NCBI GenBank assembly: GCA_019314375.1
Contig: JAFCZJ010000038.1
Span: 1 to 34,965, forward strand
Length of the DNA stretch: 34,965 nt
DNA from: Deltaproteobacteria bacterium
GTDB taxonomy: Bacteria > Myxococcota > B64-G9
Reading direction: 5' to 3'
In this document: positions 14,755-22,264 of the stretch, piece by piece
Layout: every line of letters begins with the position of its first letter
Numbering within the stretch: position 1 is the stretch's first letter
The notes under the pieces: model-generated
What the model was told of the DNA's origin: nothing
Database searches by the model: none
Seen by the model: the letters and a program-made list of their open reading frames with translations, nothing else
Program-made: the position numbers and the translations under genes

Positions 14755-17082
14755 TCATCCTCCGTCCCCCTTCGGCGGTGGTACCAGGTAGCCCAGGGCG
14801 TGGCCCAGGTTTGCGTCCATGTCGACGCGCAGGTGCATGCCTTGGGTGGCGTCCGGTACGTCGATGAGACGCACTGTGTCTTTCATGTGGGCGAATTCGG
14901 GCACTACTTGTCCCAGGCTGTTGTGACTGCCGTGGAGGATGCGTTCGCAGAAGCGTTCCGACTCCAGGTCCGGATAAAGCGCCAGGTAGTGGATGTCGGT
15001 CTCGACCAGATCCTGGAAGAAATGACTGCCGAAGGAAACCTCGGGCATATAGCCACCTTGTTCTCGGGCGATTTCGATGAGCATGCGCGCGTTGTTGATG
15101 TCGGCGTAGGTAACCGGCACGCCCAGTTGCGCGTCCTTGGAGCCCCAGCGCCCTGGTCCCATGAGGATGAAGGGCCGGTCCCCCAGGCGCAGGTTGAGCC
15201 TGCGTACGACTTCGGCCACGGCCCGGCGTTGATCGGTGGTCTGCAGGCGATTGTAGTCGATGGGATCGATGAGCACGATGGCCTCGATGCCGTCCACCCG
15301 GCCGGAGGCCACAACATCACGCTCGGTATAGAAGACACAGCGCTCGTCGGGGATGTCCGTTGGGACCTCCACTTCGGGCTCGGGCCTGCGCGTGGCCTGC
15401 GGTCGACACTGCAAAAGGTAAAAATCTTCGCCGTCGTGGGCGAATTCGATGTCCACCGGGCAACCGTAGGCCTTTTCAAGCGTCTGCAGGGTCCAGCGAA
15501 GGCCGGCCGGATAGGGACTCTTGGCGGCGAAGGTGTCGAAGGTGACCGCCAGTTCGTCCGGAATACTAAGCAGCCCGTCGCCCATGATGGGCTTCAGGTC
15601 GCCGTGCTCAATCCCAGAGAAAATCAGGTTTAGATGGGGAATGCGTTTTTGCTCGGCCAGCACCTTCTCCACGGAAACTCGAGCAAAGCGCTCCATCTCC
15701 AAGTCGATTACGTCCACCTGTTTTTGGCCCACACGGATTACGTCATTTGTGTGCACTTCGGGTCGCAGGGCGGGCATGCCCAGGGCCAGCATGCGTGGGA
15801 AATCCGAGCTGACTCGATCCACCGCCCGGGTGCCCAGGCCGAAGACCACGCGCGCCATGCCATCCTCGGGTCGAATGCGGGGGTTGCGCCGATAAGGGTT
15901 TTGCGAGAAGGCCACGCCGGCCCAAGTGGGCAGGAAATAGCGCCCGACCCGCTGGCCGACCATTTTTTGGATCAGCACGGCCATGTGTTCCTGGTAGTCG
16001 ATGAGCTGGTGCCGCTGCCGGTAGCTGATGGGATCCGGATGCAGGGTGCTGGCGTAAACTTCGGCCACCGCGGTCATCAGCTCGTCCAACCTTTTTTCGA
16101 TGGGGCCGTGGTTGGCGACGAAGACCGAGCGATACTTTCCAGCGAAGGCCGTTTGAAAGCGATCCTCCAAAAGAGAAGAGGAGCGCACCACCAGGGGGTG
16201 CTCGCCGATTTCTTCGAGCATGGCCCGGAGGGATTGCTCCATGTCCGGCGGGAATTGGGCGTTCCGGAAGAGTTCCAGCAACATCGGGTAGTCGGAGGCT
16301 ACGTCCTCGATGTCTTTGTATTTTTGGTTGTGGAATTGCTTCAGATCGTTGAAGGCCAGAAATTGCTCGATCATGTCCGAGCGCAGAAACCAGGACTCGG
16401 GTGTGCGCATGGCCGGTCCCGGTGCTTTGGGGTTCTTTTTTCGCTCATCGCGCAGGATGGTTGCGCCCAGGACCATGCCCCCGGCCTTGCCGCCGATGAG
16501 GCCTCGGCCCTCATCGTCGCCCATGATTCGGGCCACCAGGCTTTCGAAATCCCGGATGCGCATGTGGTGGCGGGCCACGCCGATGAACTCCAACTGTTCT
16601 GAGACGAAGTTGCGGATCAGGCCTACTCGGGCCGCCATGCTCTCGCGTATACTGAGGGTTGTCTGTCCCTCCGGCAGGCGACAAAAACGCATGAGCTTGT
16701 CCCGGAGGACGCCGAAAGACACCTGGGGCAGCTCGGCGATTTCTTCCAAGCTCTGAGCCCGCAGCCGTTTGCGAATCATGTTGAACATGTCGTCGATTTC
16801 TTCGACGCTGAAGGCCTGAGTTGCGTGTTCGATGGTGAGTTGCTGGATCGATTGTTTTTCTTCCCGGTCCCATTTGCGGCCCAAAGGCGCGTTGTCGTCG
16901 GGTCGGGCCTGCGCTACGTGACGATGAGCCCGGGCGTGGATGTCGTTGATGGAAACGATGGCGCGTTGGTGCAAGGCGATCAGCAAGGCCTGGCAGATGC
17001 GTTCTTTCAGGTGGGGGTGGCGATCAAAGAGTCCTTCGATGAACTCCTGGGCGGCCTTCGGATCGATTTGTTTGTTTGTCAT
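14755..17082 (-). CDS. PEP synthase/PPDK N-terminal domain protein, paralogue 3 (775 aa)
   Basis: It is closely similar to the middle of paralogue 2 over most of its length. Residues 1-190 are helical, with a segment (FVSEQLEFIGVARHH) matching paralogue 2 but no GAF domain. The ATP-binding domain runs from GLIGGKAGG (194-202) through VRSSSLLEDR (299-308) to VDIEFAHDGEDFYLLQCRP (543-561). The shared distal region has GPGRWGS (642-648) and, further on, GSHFFQDLVE. There is no nucleotidyltransferase tail, phosphohistidine swivel or PEP barrel. Its gene follows a metallophosphoesterase gene with only 16 bases between them, so the two are probably co-transcribed. Catalytic activity is unknown; the conserved ATP-site motifs argue against a degenerate protein. 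Confidence 0.82.
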   Translation of the reverse strand: MTNKQIDPKAAQEFIEGLFDRHPHLKERICQALLIALHQRAIVSINDIHARAHRHVAQARPDDNAPLGRKWDREEKQSIQQLTIEHATQAFSVEEIDDMFNMIRKRLRAQSLEEIAELPQVSFGVLRDKLMRFCRLPEGQTTLSIRESMAARVGLIRNFVSEQLEFIGVARHHMRIRDFESLVARIMGDDEGRGLIGGKAGGMVLGATILRDERKKNPKAPGPAMRTPESWFLRSDMIEQFLAFNDLKQFHNQKYKDIEDVASDYPMLLELFRNAQFPPDMEQSLRAMLEEIGEHPLVVRSSSLLEDRFQTAFAGKYRSVFVANHGPIEKRLDELMTAVAEVYASTLHPDPISYRQRHQLIDYQEHMAVLIQKMVGQRVGRYFLPTWAGVAFSQNPYRRNPRIRPEDGMARVVFGLGTRAVDRVSSDFPRMLALGMPALRPEVHTNDVIRVGQKQVDVIDLEMERFARVSVEKVLAEQKRIPHLNLIFSGIEHGDLKPIMGDGLLSIPDELAVTFDTFAAKSPYPAGLRWTLQTLEKAYGCPVDIEFAHDGEDFYLLQCRPQATRRPEPEVEVPTDIPDERCVFYTERDVVASGRVDGIEAIVLIDPIDYNRLQTTDQRRAVAEVVRRLNLRLGDRPFILMGPGRWGSKDAQLGVPVTYADINNARMLIEIAREQGGYMPEVSFGSHFFQDLVETDIHYLALYPDLESERFCERILHGSHNSLGQVVPEFAHMKDTVRLIDVPDATQGMHLRVDMDANLGHALGYLVPPPKGDGG

Positions 17083-17099
17083 AGATGCGGTCCTTCTTG

Positions 17100-17963
17100 C
17101 TAAAGAAGCCTACGACGGGCCTGATCGGGTTGTTCCGTGTCGAATTCCACCAGAGCCAATTCCGGGCCGTCATGGGCCGCGGAGAAGCAGTGGGTCCGGC
17201 CGATTTGATCTTGCCAGGCACCTGTGATGCTGGCCGACTCATGGATGTGGCCGTGCAAGGTGATCTTGGGTTGGCGTTTTTCGATGAAGCGCTGGATGGC
17301 GATGGAGCCCACATGCACATCCAAAGGTACATGGTCGATCATCTTGCCGTCTAACGCCGCCCGGTCCAGCTTGCTTTTGTAGGGCGGTGCATGGAATAAA
17401 AACAAGGCTTGCTCCAGCGCATCGCTTCCGGTTAACTCGTCCAAGTCTTTCTGTATCGTGCCGTAGCGCGCCTCGTCGGCGGTGACTGGCACGGAGCGAG
17501 AGCCCTCCTCCGGCGAAACACAGCCCGGGTCCACATAGCGCGACACGTCGTAGCGCTCCCAGTCTTTGAGCAAGAATGGGCTAGGGGAAACGCAGGCATA
17601 ACCATAAACCGGGTCGCCGTCGTCCAGCAGTACACGTCGCATGTGGAGGTACTCCCATGAGCCCCGTGCGGCGGCGGCCTCCACTACGGTTTCCTCGACT
17701 CGCAGATCGTCGTTGCCCATGATGAGCAGGACCCTTGGGGCCTCGGAGCCCAGGTCTTTGCGCAGTGCGTCGAATTTCCCGGCAAGCCAGGCAAAGAAGT
17801 CCTCCGGGGGCCAAGAATCAAGCTTGGCCTGAACAAAGGGATTGGGCGTCAGATCGCCGCCGAGAAGCAGTACCTGTGGCCGCTCTGCGCGCAGGCGCTC
17901 GAACAGTTTTTCATAGCGATTACGGTGCCCGTGCAGGTCGCTTGCAAAGAAACATCGGCTCAT
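17100..17963 (-). CDS. Calcineurin-like metallophosphoesterase
   Basis: This 287-aa protein has the full set of metal-binding motifs of the calcineurin-like phosphoesterases: DLHGH (9-13), GGDLTP near 35, MGNDD (Asn and Asp) near 82, an FHAPPY histidine near 193, and HGHIHES near 238. No signal peptide is present, so it acts in the cytoplasm. The substrate could be a phosphoprotein, nucleotide or other phosphoester. Its position directly upstream of paralogue 3 suggests that the two act on the same phosphorylated or nucleotidylated target, but this is inference. Confidence 0.88.
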   Translation of the reverse strand: MSRCFFASDLHGHRNRYEKLFERLRAERPQVLLLGGDLTPNPFVQAKLDSWPPEDFFAWLAGKFDALRKDLGSEAPRVLLIMGNDDLRVEETVVEAAAARGSWEYLHMRRVLLDDGDPVYGYACVSPSPFLLKDWERYDVSRYVDPGCVSPEEGSRSVPVTADEARYGTIQKDLDELTGSDALEQALFLFHAPPYKSKLDRAALDGKMIDHVPLDVHVGSIAIQRFIEKRQPKITLHGHIHESASITGAWQDQIGRTHCFSAAHDGPELALVEFDTEQPDQARRRLL

Positions 17964-18029
17964 ACCAAGGCCCCCCTTCCAGGGACCTTTTTGTTACTAC
18001 CCGGCATGCTTGCGTGGCGCAAGGCGAAA

Positions 18030-19250
18030 TCAGACGAGACCGACGGCTTTGACGGCGCGTTCCACCTGGCTCAGGCGGTCTGCCAGGTCGCCGGTGTAGC
18101 CGATGGCGATGCGCAGAAGGCCTGGGGACAGGCCCATTTTGGCCTGGTCTTCAACCGGGATCTCGGAGGAAGTGGAGGAGCCCGAGCAGGAGATGAGGGT
18201 GTCGAAGTAACCCAGGCTCACGGCGATGTAGCCGAAGTTTTCCTTGTTTTGCAGGTGGCTCATCAGGGCGTTGGCCTTTTCGGTGGTCTTGCAGTCCAGG
18301 GTCAACATGCCGCCGAAGCCAAACTCTTCGTTCATCTGTGCCTTGAATCGATCGTGATGCTTGTTGGCGGGCAGGCCCGGGTATTGCACGGGCGCGCCCA
18401 GTTCCTCTAAGTGCTTGGCGATGGCCAAAGCCCTGCGGCTGTGCTCGCGCATACGAAGGGGCAGGTGGGGAAGGCGCTGGCTGATGTCGAAGGCCGTACG
18501 TGGATCCATGGTGGGGCCCAAGAGCATGATCCGGCCCGTGTGCAGATCCATGAGCTGGAGAATGAAATCCTTGCTGGCGCAGACCGAGCCGGCGATGACG
18601 TCGCTGGCCCCGTTGATGAACTTGGTCATCGAATAGACCACGATGTCGGCGCCCAAGGCGATGGGTGAAAAAATCAAGGGTGTGAAGGTGTTGTCCACGA
18701 TCAGGGTCAGGTTGTGGGCTTTGGCGATTTTTGAAAGGGCCGGGATGTCGGCCATTTTGAGGGTGGGGTTGGCCAAGACCTCGGTGTAGAGCACCTTGGT
18801 TTCGGGCCGGATGGCCTTTTCAAAGGCTTCCGTGTCGGAGGGGTCCACGAAGCTGGTCTCGACGCCCATCTGAGGCAAGGTGTCTTTCAAAAAGGCGTGG
18901 GTGCCGCCGTAGATCGTGTCCGAGGCGACAATGTGGCTTCCCGTATGGCAGAGCTGCAACAAGGTGCAGGAAATAGCGGCCATGCCGCTGCCTGTGCAGG
19001 CGGCGAATTCGCTCCCCTCCATGGCGGCCAAGGAGCGGGCCAATACGTCCACCGTGGGGTTGAAGTGCCGGCTGTAGAGGAAACATCCACCCTTGTCGGG
19101 GCCGCGGAGTCCTTCGAATATTTCGGGCATGGTGTCCGGCTCCATGACCGTGAAGGTGGACGAACGGGAGATGCAGGGACAGACCCCGCCGTGTTCGCCG
19201 AATTCTCTACGTATTTCGGTCATGGCCCGTTCTGGGTTGTGCTTACCCAT
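18030..19250 (-). CDS. Cys/Met-metabolism PLP enzyme, methionine gamma-lyase-like
   Basis: This 406-aa enzyme belongs to the cystathionine gamma-synthase / gamma-lyase fold family. Tyr59 and Arg61 (YSRHFNPT) bind the cofactor phosphate of the neighbouring subunit, SGMAAI (88-93) and Tyr114 (DTIYGGT) line the active site, Asp186 (VDNTF) contacts the pyridine N, and Lys210 (SMTKFING) forms the PLP Schiff base. The ATG at 19248-19250 is chosen for GGAGG 6 bases upstream. Candidate reactions are methionine to methanethiol, ammonia and 2-oxobutyrate, or a related gamma-elimination; sequence alone does not settle this. 2-Oxobutyrate would suit the upstream 2-oxoacid oxidoreductase and amino-acid fermentation. 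An imperfect hairpin (18009-18023) lies past its stop, without a U-run. Confidence 0.88.
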   Translation of the reverse strand: MGKHNPERAMTEIRREFGEHGGVCPCISRSSTFTVMEPDTMPEIFEGLRGPDKGGCFLYSRHFNPTVDVLARSLAAMEGSEFAACTGSGMAAISCTLLQLCHTGSHIVASDTIYGGTHAFLKDTLPQMGVETSFVDPSDTEAFEKAIRPETKVLYTEVLANPTLKMADIPALSKIAKAHNLTLIVDNTFTPLIFSPIALGADIVVYSMTKFINGASDVIAGSVCASKDFILQLMDLHTGRIMLLGPTMDPRTAFDISQRLPHLPLRMREHSRRALAIAKHLEELGAPVQYPGLPANKHHDRFKAQMNEEFGFGGMLTLDCKTTEKANALMSHLQNKENFGYIAVSLGYFDTLISCSGSSTSSEIPVEDQAKMGLSPGLLRIAIGYTGDLADRLSQVERAVKAVGLV

Positions 19251-19339
19251 GGCGTTCCTCCACAAGGTGTATGAGTTTGTATCTAGTGCTTAGCAGGTCG
19301 AGGGGGGGCTGTAAATGGTGGAAAGAAAAGAAAGGCTGA

Positions 19340-20128
19340 TCAGCGACCGGAAAAAACCGGATCCCGTTTTTCCAAAAAGGCGGCTACCCCTTCTTTTTTG
19401 TCCTCGGTGCCGCAACTCAGCGCGTGCAGGTAAGACTCGTGAGCCAGGCCCTCGGCCAAGGAGCCCTCAGCATAGCGAAGCACGGCCTCTTTGGCGTATT
19501 GAAGGGCCAGCTTGGGGCGGGCCGCCAATTTCCGGGCCAATTCCAAGGCTTCTTCGGCCAGCATGTCCGTGTCGGCCATCCGGTTGACCAGGCCGATGGC
19601 CAGGGCCCGATCGGCCGGGATGGGATCGCCGGTCAATATTATCTCCATGGCCAGGCCCATCCCCACCAGGCGAGGCAGGCGTTGGGTGCCCCCGGCGCCG
19701 GGGGTGATACCCAGCTTGACCTCGGGTTGACCCATGCGAGCAGATTTGGCCGCAACCCGCATGGTGCAGGCCATGGCCACTTCCAGGCCCGTGCCCATGG
19801 CCCAGCCGTTGATGGCGGCGATGGAGGGGATGGGCAGCTCTTCCAGTCGGGTGTAGACCTGTTGCCGTCGCTTTGTGACCTTGCGCCCCAGGATCGGATC
19901 CCGATCCACCAGCTCGCCGATGTCGGCGCCCGCGATAAATGCCTTATCTCCGGCCCCGGTGACGATGAGCACGCGCAGACTGTCGTCGGTCTCGATGGCG
20001 GCAAAGGCCTGATCCAGCTCTTCGATGGTCTCGTCGTTCAGCGAGTTGCGTTTTTCAGGCCGGTTGACGGTGAGGCGGGCAATGCCGGGCTCAATCGTCT
20101 CCAGGATCAGGTTGGCGAATTCGGCCAT
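19340..20128 (-). CDS. Enoyl-CoA hydratase (crotonase)
   Basis: This 262-aa enzyme hydrates crotonyl-CoA or similar enoyl-CoAs to the 3-hydroxyacyl-CoA. The oxyanion-hole segment AFIAGADI (63-70) and GWAMGTG (108-114) are present, and both catalytic glutamates of true hydratases are kept: Glu116 (GLEVAMAC) and Glu136 ([18 protein letters not shown]). The ATG at 20126-20128 lies 4 bases after the upstream dehydrogenase stop and fits the usual crotonase N-terminus; a longer form from 20179 would be buried in that gene. Last gene of a four-gene beta-oxidation-type operon. Confidence 0.92.
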   Translation of the reverse strand: MAEFANLILETIEPGIARLTVNRPEKRNSLNDETIEELDQAFAAIETDDSLRVLIVTGAGDKAFIAGADIGELVDRDPILGRKVTKRRQQVYTRLEELPIPSIAAINGWAMGTGLEVAMACTMRVAAKSARMGQPEVKLGITPGAGGTQRLPRLVGMGLAMEIILTGDPIPADRALAIGLVNRMADTDMLAEEALELARKLAARPKLALQYAKEAVLRYAEGSLAEGLAHESYLHALSCGTEDKKEGVAAFLEKRDPVFSGR

Positions 20129-20132
20129 GGAT

Positions 20133-20990
20133 TTATTCCCCGTACTCGTGGAAGCCCTTGCCCGCTTTTTTACCCACATGACCCGCCTCGATCATTTCGT
20201 CGATGAGCTTGGGGTGAGCGTAACGGGGATCGTCGAGCTTGCTTCTCAGGGTCTTCATTTTGGCTCGGTGGATGTCCAAGCCGATGAGATCGATGAGTTG
20301 CAGAGGGCCCATGGGGTGGTTGGCGCCGAGCTTCATGGCCTTGTCCACGTCGGCCGCTTCGGCCACGCCGGAAGCCACAAGCCAAGTGGCCTCGTTGAGC
20401 ATCTGGCCCAGAATTCGGCTGACGATGCCGGCGGGCGCTTCCGTCTTGCAAACCACCGGGTCCTTGCCCAATTGCTTGGCGAAGGCCTCGGCCCGCTCGA
20501 GGGTCTCGGCGGAGGTTTTTTCGCCCGGCATGATCTCCACCAGCTTCATGATGGTGGGCGGGTTGAAAAAGTGCATCTGCACCACTTTGTCCGGGCGCTT
20601 GGTGGCCGAGGCCATTTCGCTGATGGACAGAGAGGTGGTGTTGGTGGCCAAAATGACCTCGGGTCGGGCTTTTTCGTCCAGCTCGGCGAAGATTTTCTGC
20701 TTGATCTCCATGTTCTCGATGGCGCTCTCGATGACCCAGTCGGCTTCGGTTACCGCATCCAGGTTGCCGGCCGTGTGCAAGCGGCTCATGACGGCCTGTT
20801 TGTCTTCTTCGGTGATTTTGCCCTTGGCCACACGCCTGCTCAGGCCGGACTCGATGCGGGCCTTGGCCTTGTCCGCGAGTTCTTGGCTGATATCCGTGAT
20901 GGTGGCCTCCATGCCTTGTTGGGCGCAGAGTTGACCGATGCCGGCACCCATGGTGCCCGAACCGACGATGACGACTTTTTTGATTTCCAT
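20133..20990 (-). CDS. hbd: 3-hydroxybutyryl-CoA dehydrogenase
   Basis: This 285-aa enzyme oxidises (S)-3-hydroxyacyl-CoA to the 3-oxoacyl-CoA with NAD(P). GSGTMGAGI (10-18) binds the nucleotide, the catalytic His140 lies in HFFNPP, and Glu152 (VEIMPGEKT) completes the His-Glu pair. The C-terminal domain has NHPMGPLQLIDLIGLD. The segment that reads PGFVVNRIL in typical relatives is PAGIVSRIL here, so the conserved active-site Asn is Ser191. The ATG at 20990 is preferred to one five codons earlier because GGAGG lies 8 bases before it. It sits between thiolase and crotonase genes on the same strand. Confidence 0.93.
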   Translation of the reverse strand: MEIKKVVIVGSGTMGAGIGQLCAQQGMEATITDISQELADKAKARIESGLSRRVAKGKITEEDKQAVMSRLHTAGNLDAVTEADWVIESAIENMEIKQKIFAELDEKARPEVILATNTTSLSISEMASATKRPDKVVQMHFFNPPTIMKLVEIMPGEKTSAETLERAEAFAKQLGKDPVVCKTEAPAGIVSRILGQMLNEATWLVASGVAEAADVDKAMKLGANHPMGPLQLIDLIGLDIHRAKMKTLRSKLDDPRYAHPKLIDEMIEAGHVGKKAGKGFHEYGE

Positions 20991-21020
20991 GGCTGCAACC
21001 TCCAATTTGTCTTGGGAAAA

Positions 21021-22205
21021 CTACTTGAGTCGCTCGACAACGACGGCGACGCCGTTGCCTCCGCCGATGCAGGCGCTCACCACGCCGAATTTCTCATCCC
21101 GGTCCTTGAGGGCATAAAGCATGGAGGTGAGAATTTTCGAACCCGTGGCGGCCACGGGGTGGCCCTGAGCGATGGCGCCGCCGTTTACGTTGACTTTGCT
21201 GTTGTCCAGTTTCAGGATTTGATCGCAGGCTAAGTACTGCCCTGCAAAGGCTTCGTTGAGCTCGATCAGATCCATGTCGTCAATGCTCAGGCCCGCCATC
21301 TCCAGGGCGGCCGGGATGGCCTTGGTGGGGGAGAGGCCGAATCTTTTCGGCTCGAATCCCACGAAGGCATATCCGCGCACCAGAGCCATGGGCGTAAGTC
21401 CCAGCTTGTCCGCCTGGGCCCGGTCCATCAAGATCTGGGCTGCCGCCGCGTCGCAAAGGGCGCAGGCGTTGCCGGCGGTGATGGTGCCGGTCTTGTTAAA
21501 GACGGGACGGAGCTTGGTCAGGGCCTCGATGGTCTGACCGGCACGGTAGGTCTCATCTTCTTTGAAGATGTTGACCTTGCCCTTGCGGCCCGGGACTTCG
21601 ATGGGCACGATCTCTTCTTTGAACTTGCCCGCCTTGATAGCCGCTTCGGTTTTGTGGTGGCTGGCCAGGGCGAAGACGTCTTGTTCTTCTCGCCCGATGC
21701 CCATCTCTTCACACAGGGCGTCGGTCAAATCGCCCATCAGGGCTCCGCCCAGGGGGCAAAGAAAGCCGTCTTGGTGCATCAGGTCCAGCATGTCGCCGGT
21801 GCCCATGCGGTAGCCCCATCGGGCTTTGGGTAAGGCGTAGGGGATGTTGGTCGAGCTTTCGGTGCCGCCCACCAGCACGCAACCCAAGTCCTCGGCCTTG
21901 ATGGCTTGGGCGCCGAAGATGAGCGACTGCAGGCTGGAACCGCAGCGCACGTTGACGCTGACGGCGGGGGCCTCGACGGGCACGCCACCCTTGACGGCTG
22001 TGATGCGAGCTGGGTTGGGGCCGACGCCGGCCTGCCAGGCCGAGCCGAAAACCGTTTGCTCGATTTGTTCGGGCTTGATGCCCGCGCGTTTGATGGTTTC
22101 GCGAACCACGACCGCGCCGAACTCCGGTGAGGACATGGGCGCAAGCGAACCGCCGAATTTGCCACCCGCGCTGCGACCGGCTCCCAAAATGACGACTTCC
22201 CTCAT
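21021..22205 (-). CDS. Acetyl-CoA C-acyltransferase (thiolase)
   Basis: This 394-aa thiolase either cleaves acetoacetyl-CoA to two acetyl-CoA or condenses them. The nucleophilic Cys88 (NVRCGSSLQS), NEAFA (317-321), His349 (GGAIAQGHP) and Cys379 (SACIGGGNG) are all in place. Slight departures from the commonest forms (NVRCGSS for NVNCGSG; GHPVAATG for GHPIGASG) do not touch catalytic residues. A GGAGG lies 5 bases before the ATG. The 59-base gap to the upstream dehydrogenase holds a pyrimidine-rich (mRNA sense) tandem repeat. Confidence 0.93.
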   Translation of the reverse strand: MREVVILGAGRSAGGKFGGSLAPMSSPEFGAVVVRETIKRAGIKPEQIEQTVFGSAWQAGVGPNPARITAVKGGVPVEAPAVSVNVRCGSSLQSLIFGAQAIKAEDLGCVLVGGTESSTNIPYALPKARWGYRMGTGDMLDLMHQDGFLCPLGGALMGDLTDALCEEMGIGREEQDVFALASHHKTEAAIKAGKFKEEIVPIEVPGRKGKVNIFKEDETYRAGQTIEALTKLRPVFNKTGTITAGNACALCDAAAAQILMDRAQADKLGLTPMALVRGYAFVGFEPKRFGLSPTKAIPAALEMAGLSIDDMDLIELNEAFAGQYLACDQILKLDNSKVNVNGGAIAQGHPVAATGSKILTSMLYALKDRDEKFGVVSACIGGGNGVAVVVERLK

Positions 22206-22222
22206 GGCTTCCTCCGAAATCT

Positions 22223-22256
22223 AAGAAAGAATAAGAAAGAATAAGAAAGAAAGAAT
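22223..22256. repeat. Short tandem repeat in the thiolase leader
   Basis: The 10-base unit AAGAAAGAAT occurs three times in a row, the last copy with an extra AAAG-type slip. In mRNA sense it is a U/C-rich run ending about 18 bases before the thiolase start, in the gap after the acyl-CoA dehydrogenase stop. Replication slippage could vary its length. Confidence 0.8.
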
Positions 22257-22264
22257 GACGACCT

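Noticed and set aside
9758..17082. Standard PEP synthase or pyruvate phosphate dikinase genes
   Set aside because: None of the three proteins has the phosphohistidine motif or the PEP/pyruvate-binding barrel.
18009..18023. Terminator for the methionine gamma-lyase-like gene
   Set aside because: A 6-bp stem with a 3-base loop exists, but no U-run follows in the direction of transcription.
19347..19360. CCGG-T6-CCGG hairpin as a terminator
   Set aside because: The stem is only 4 bp and lies inside the crotonase coding sequence.
20025..21233. Long plus-strand frame of about 400 codons
   Set aside because: Antisense to the hydroxyacyl-CoA dehydrogenase and crotonase genes, which have all catalytic motifs. 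No family features in the antisense translation.
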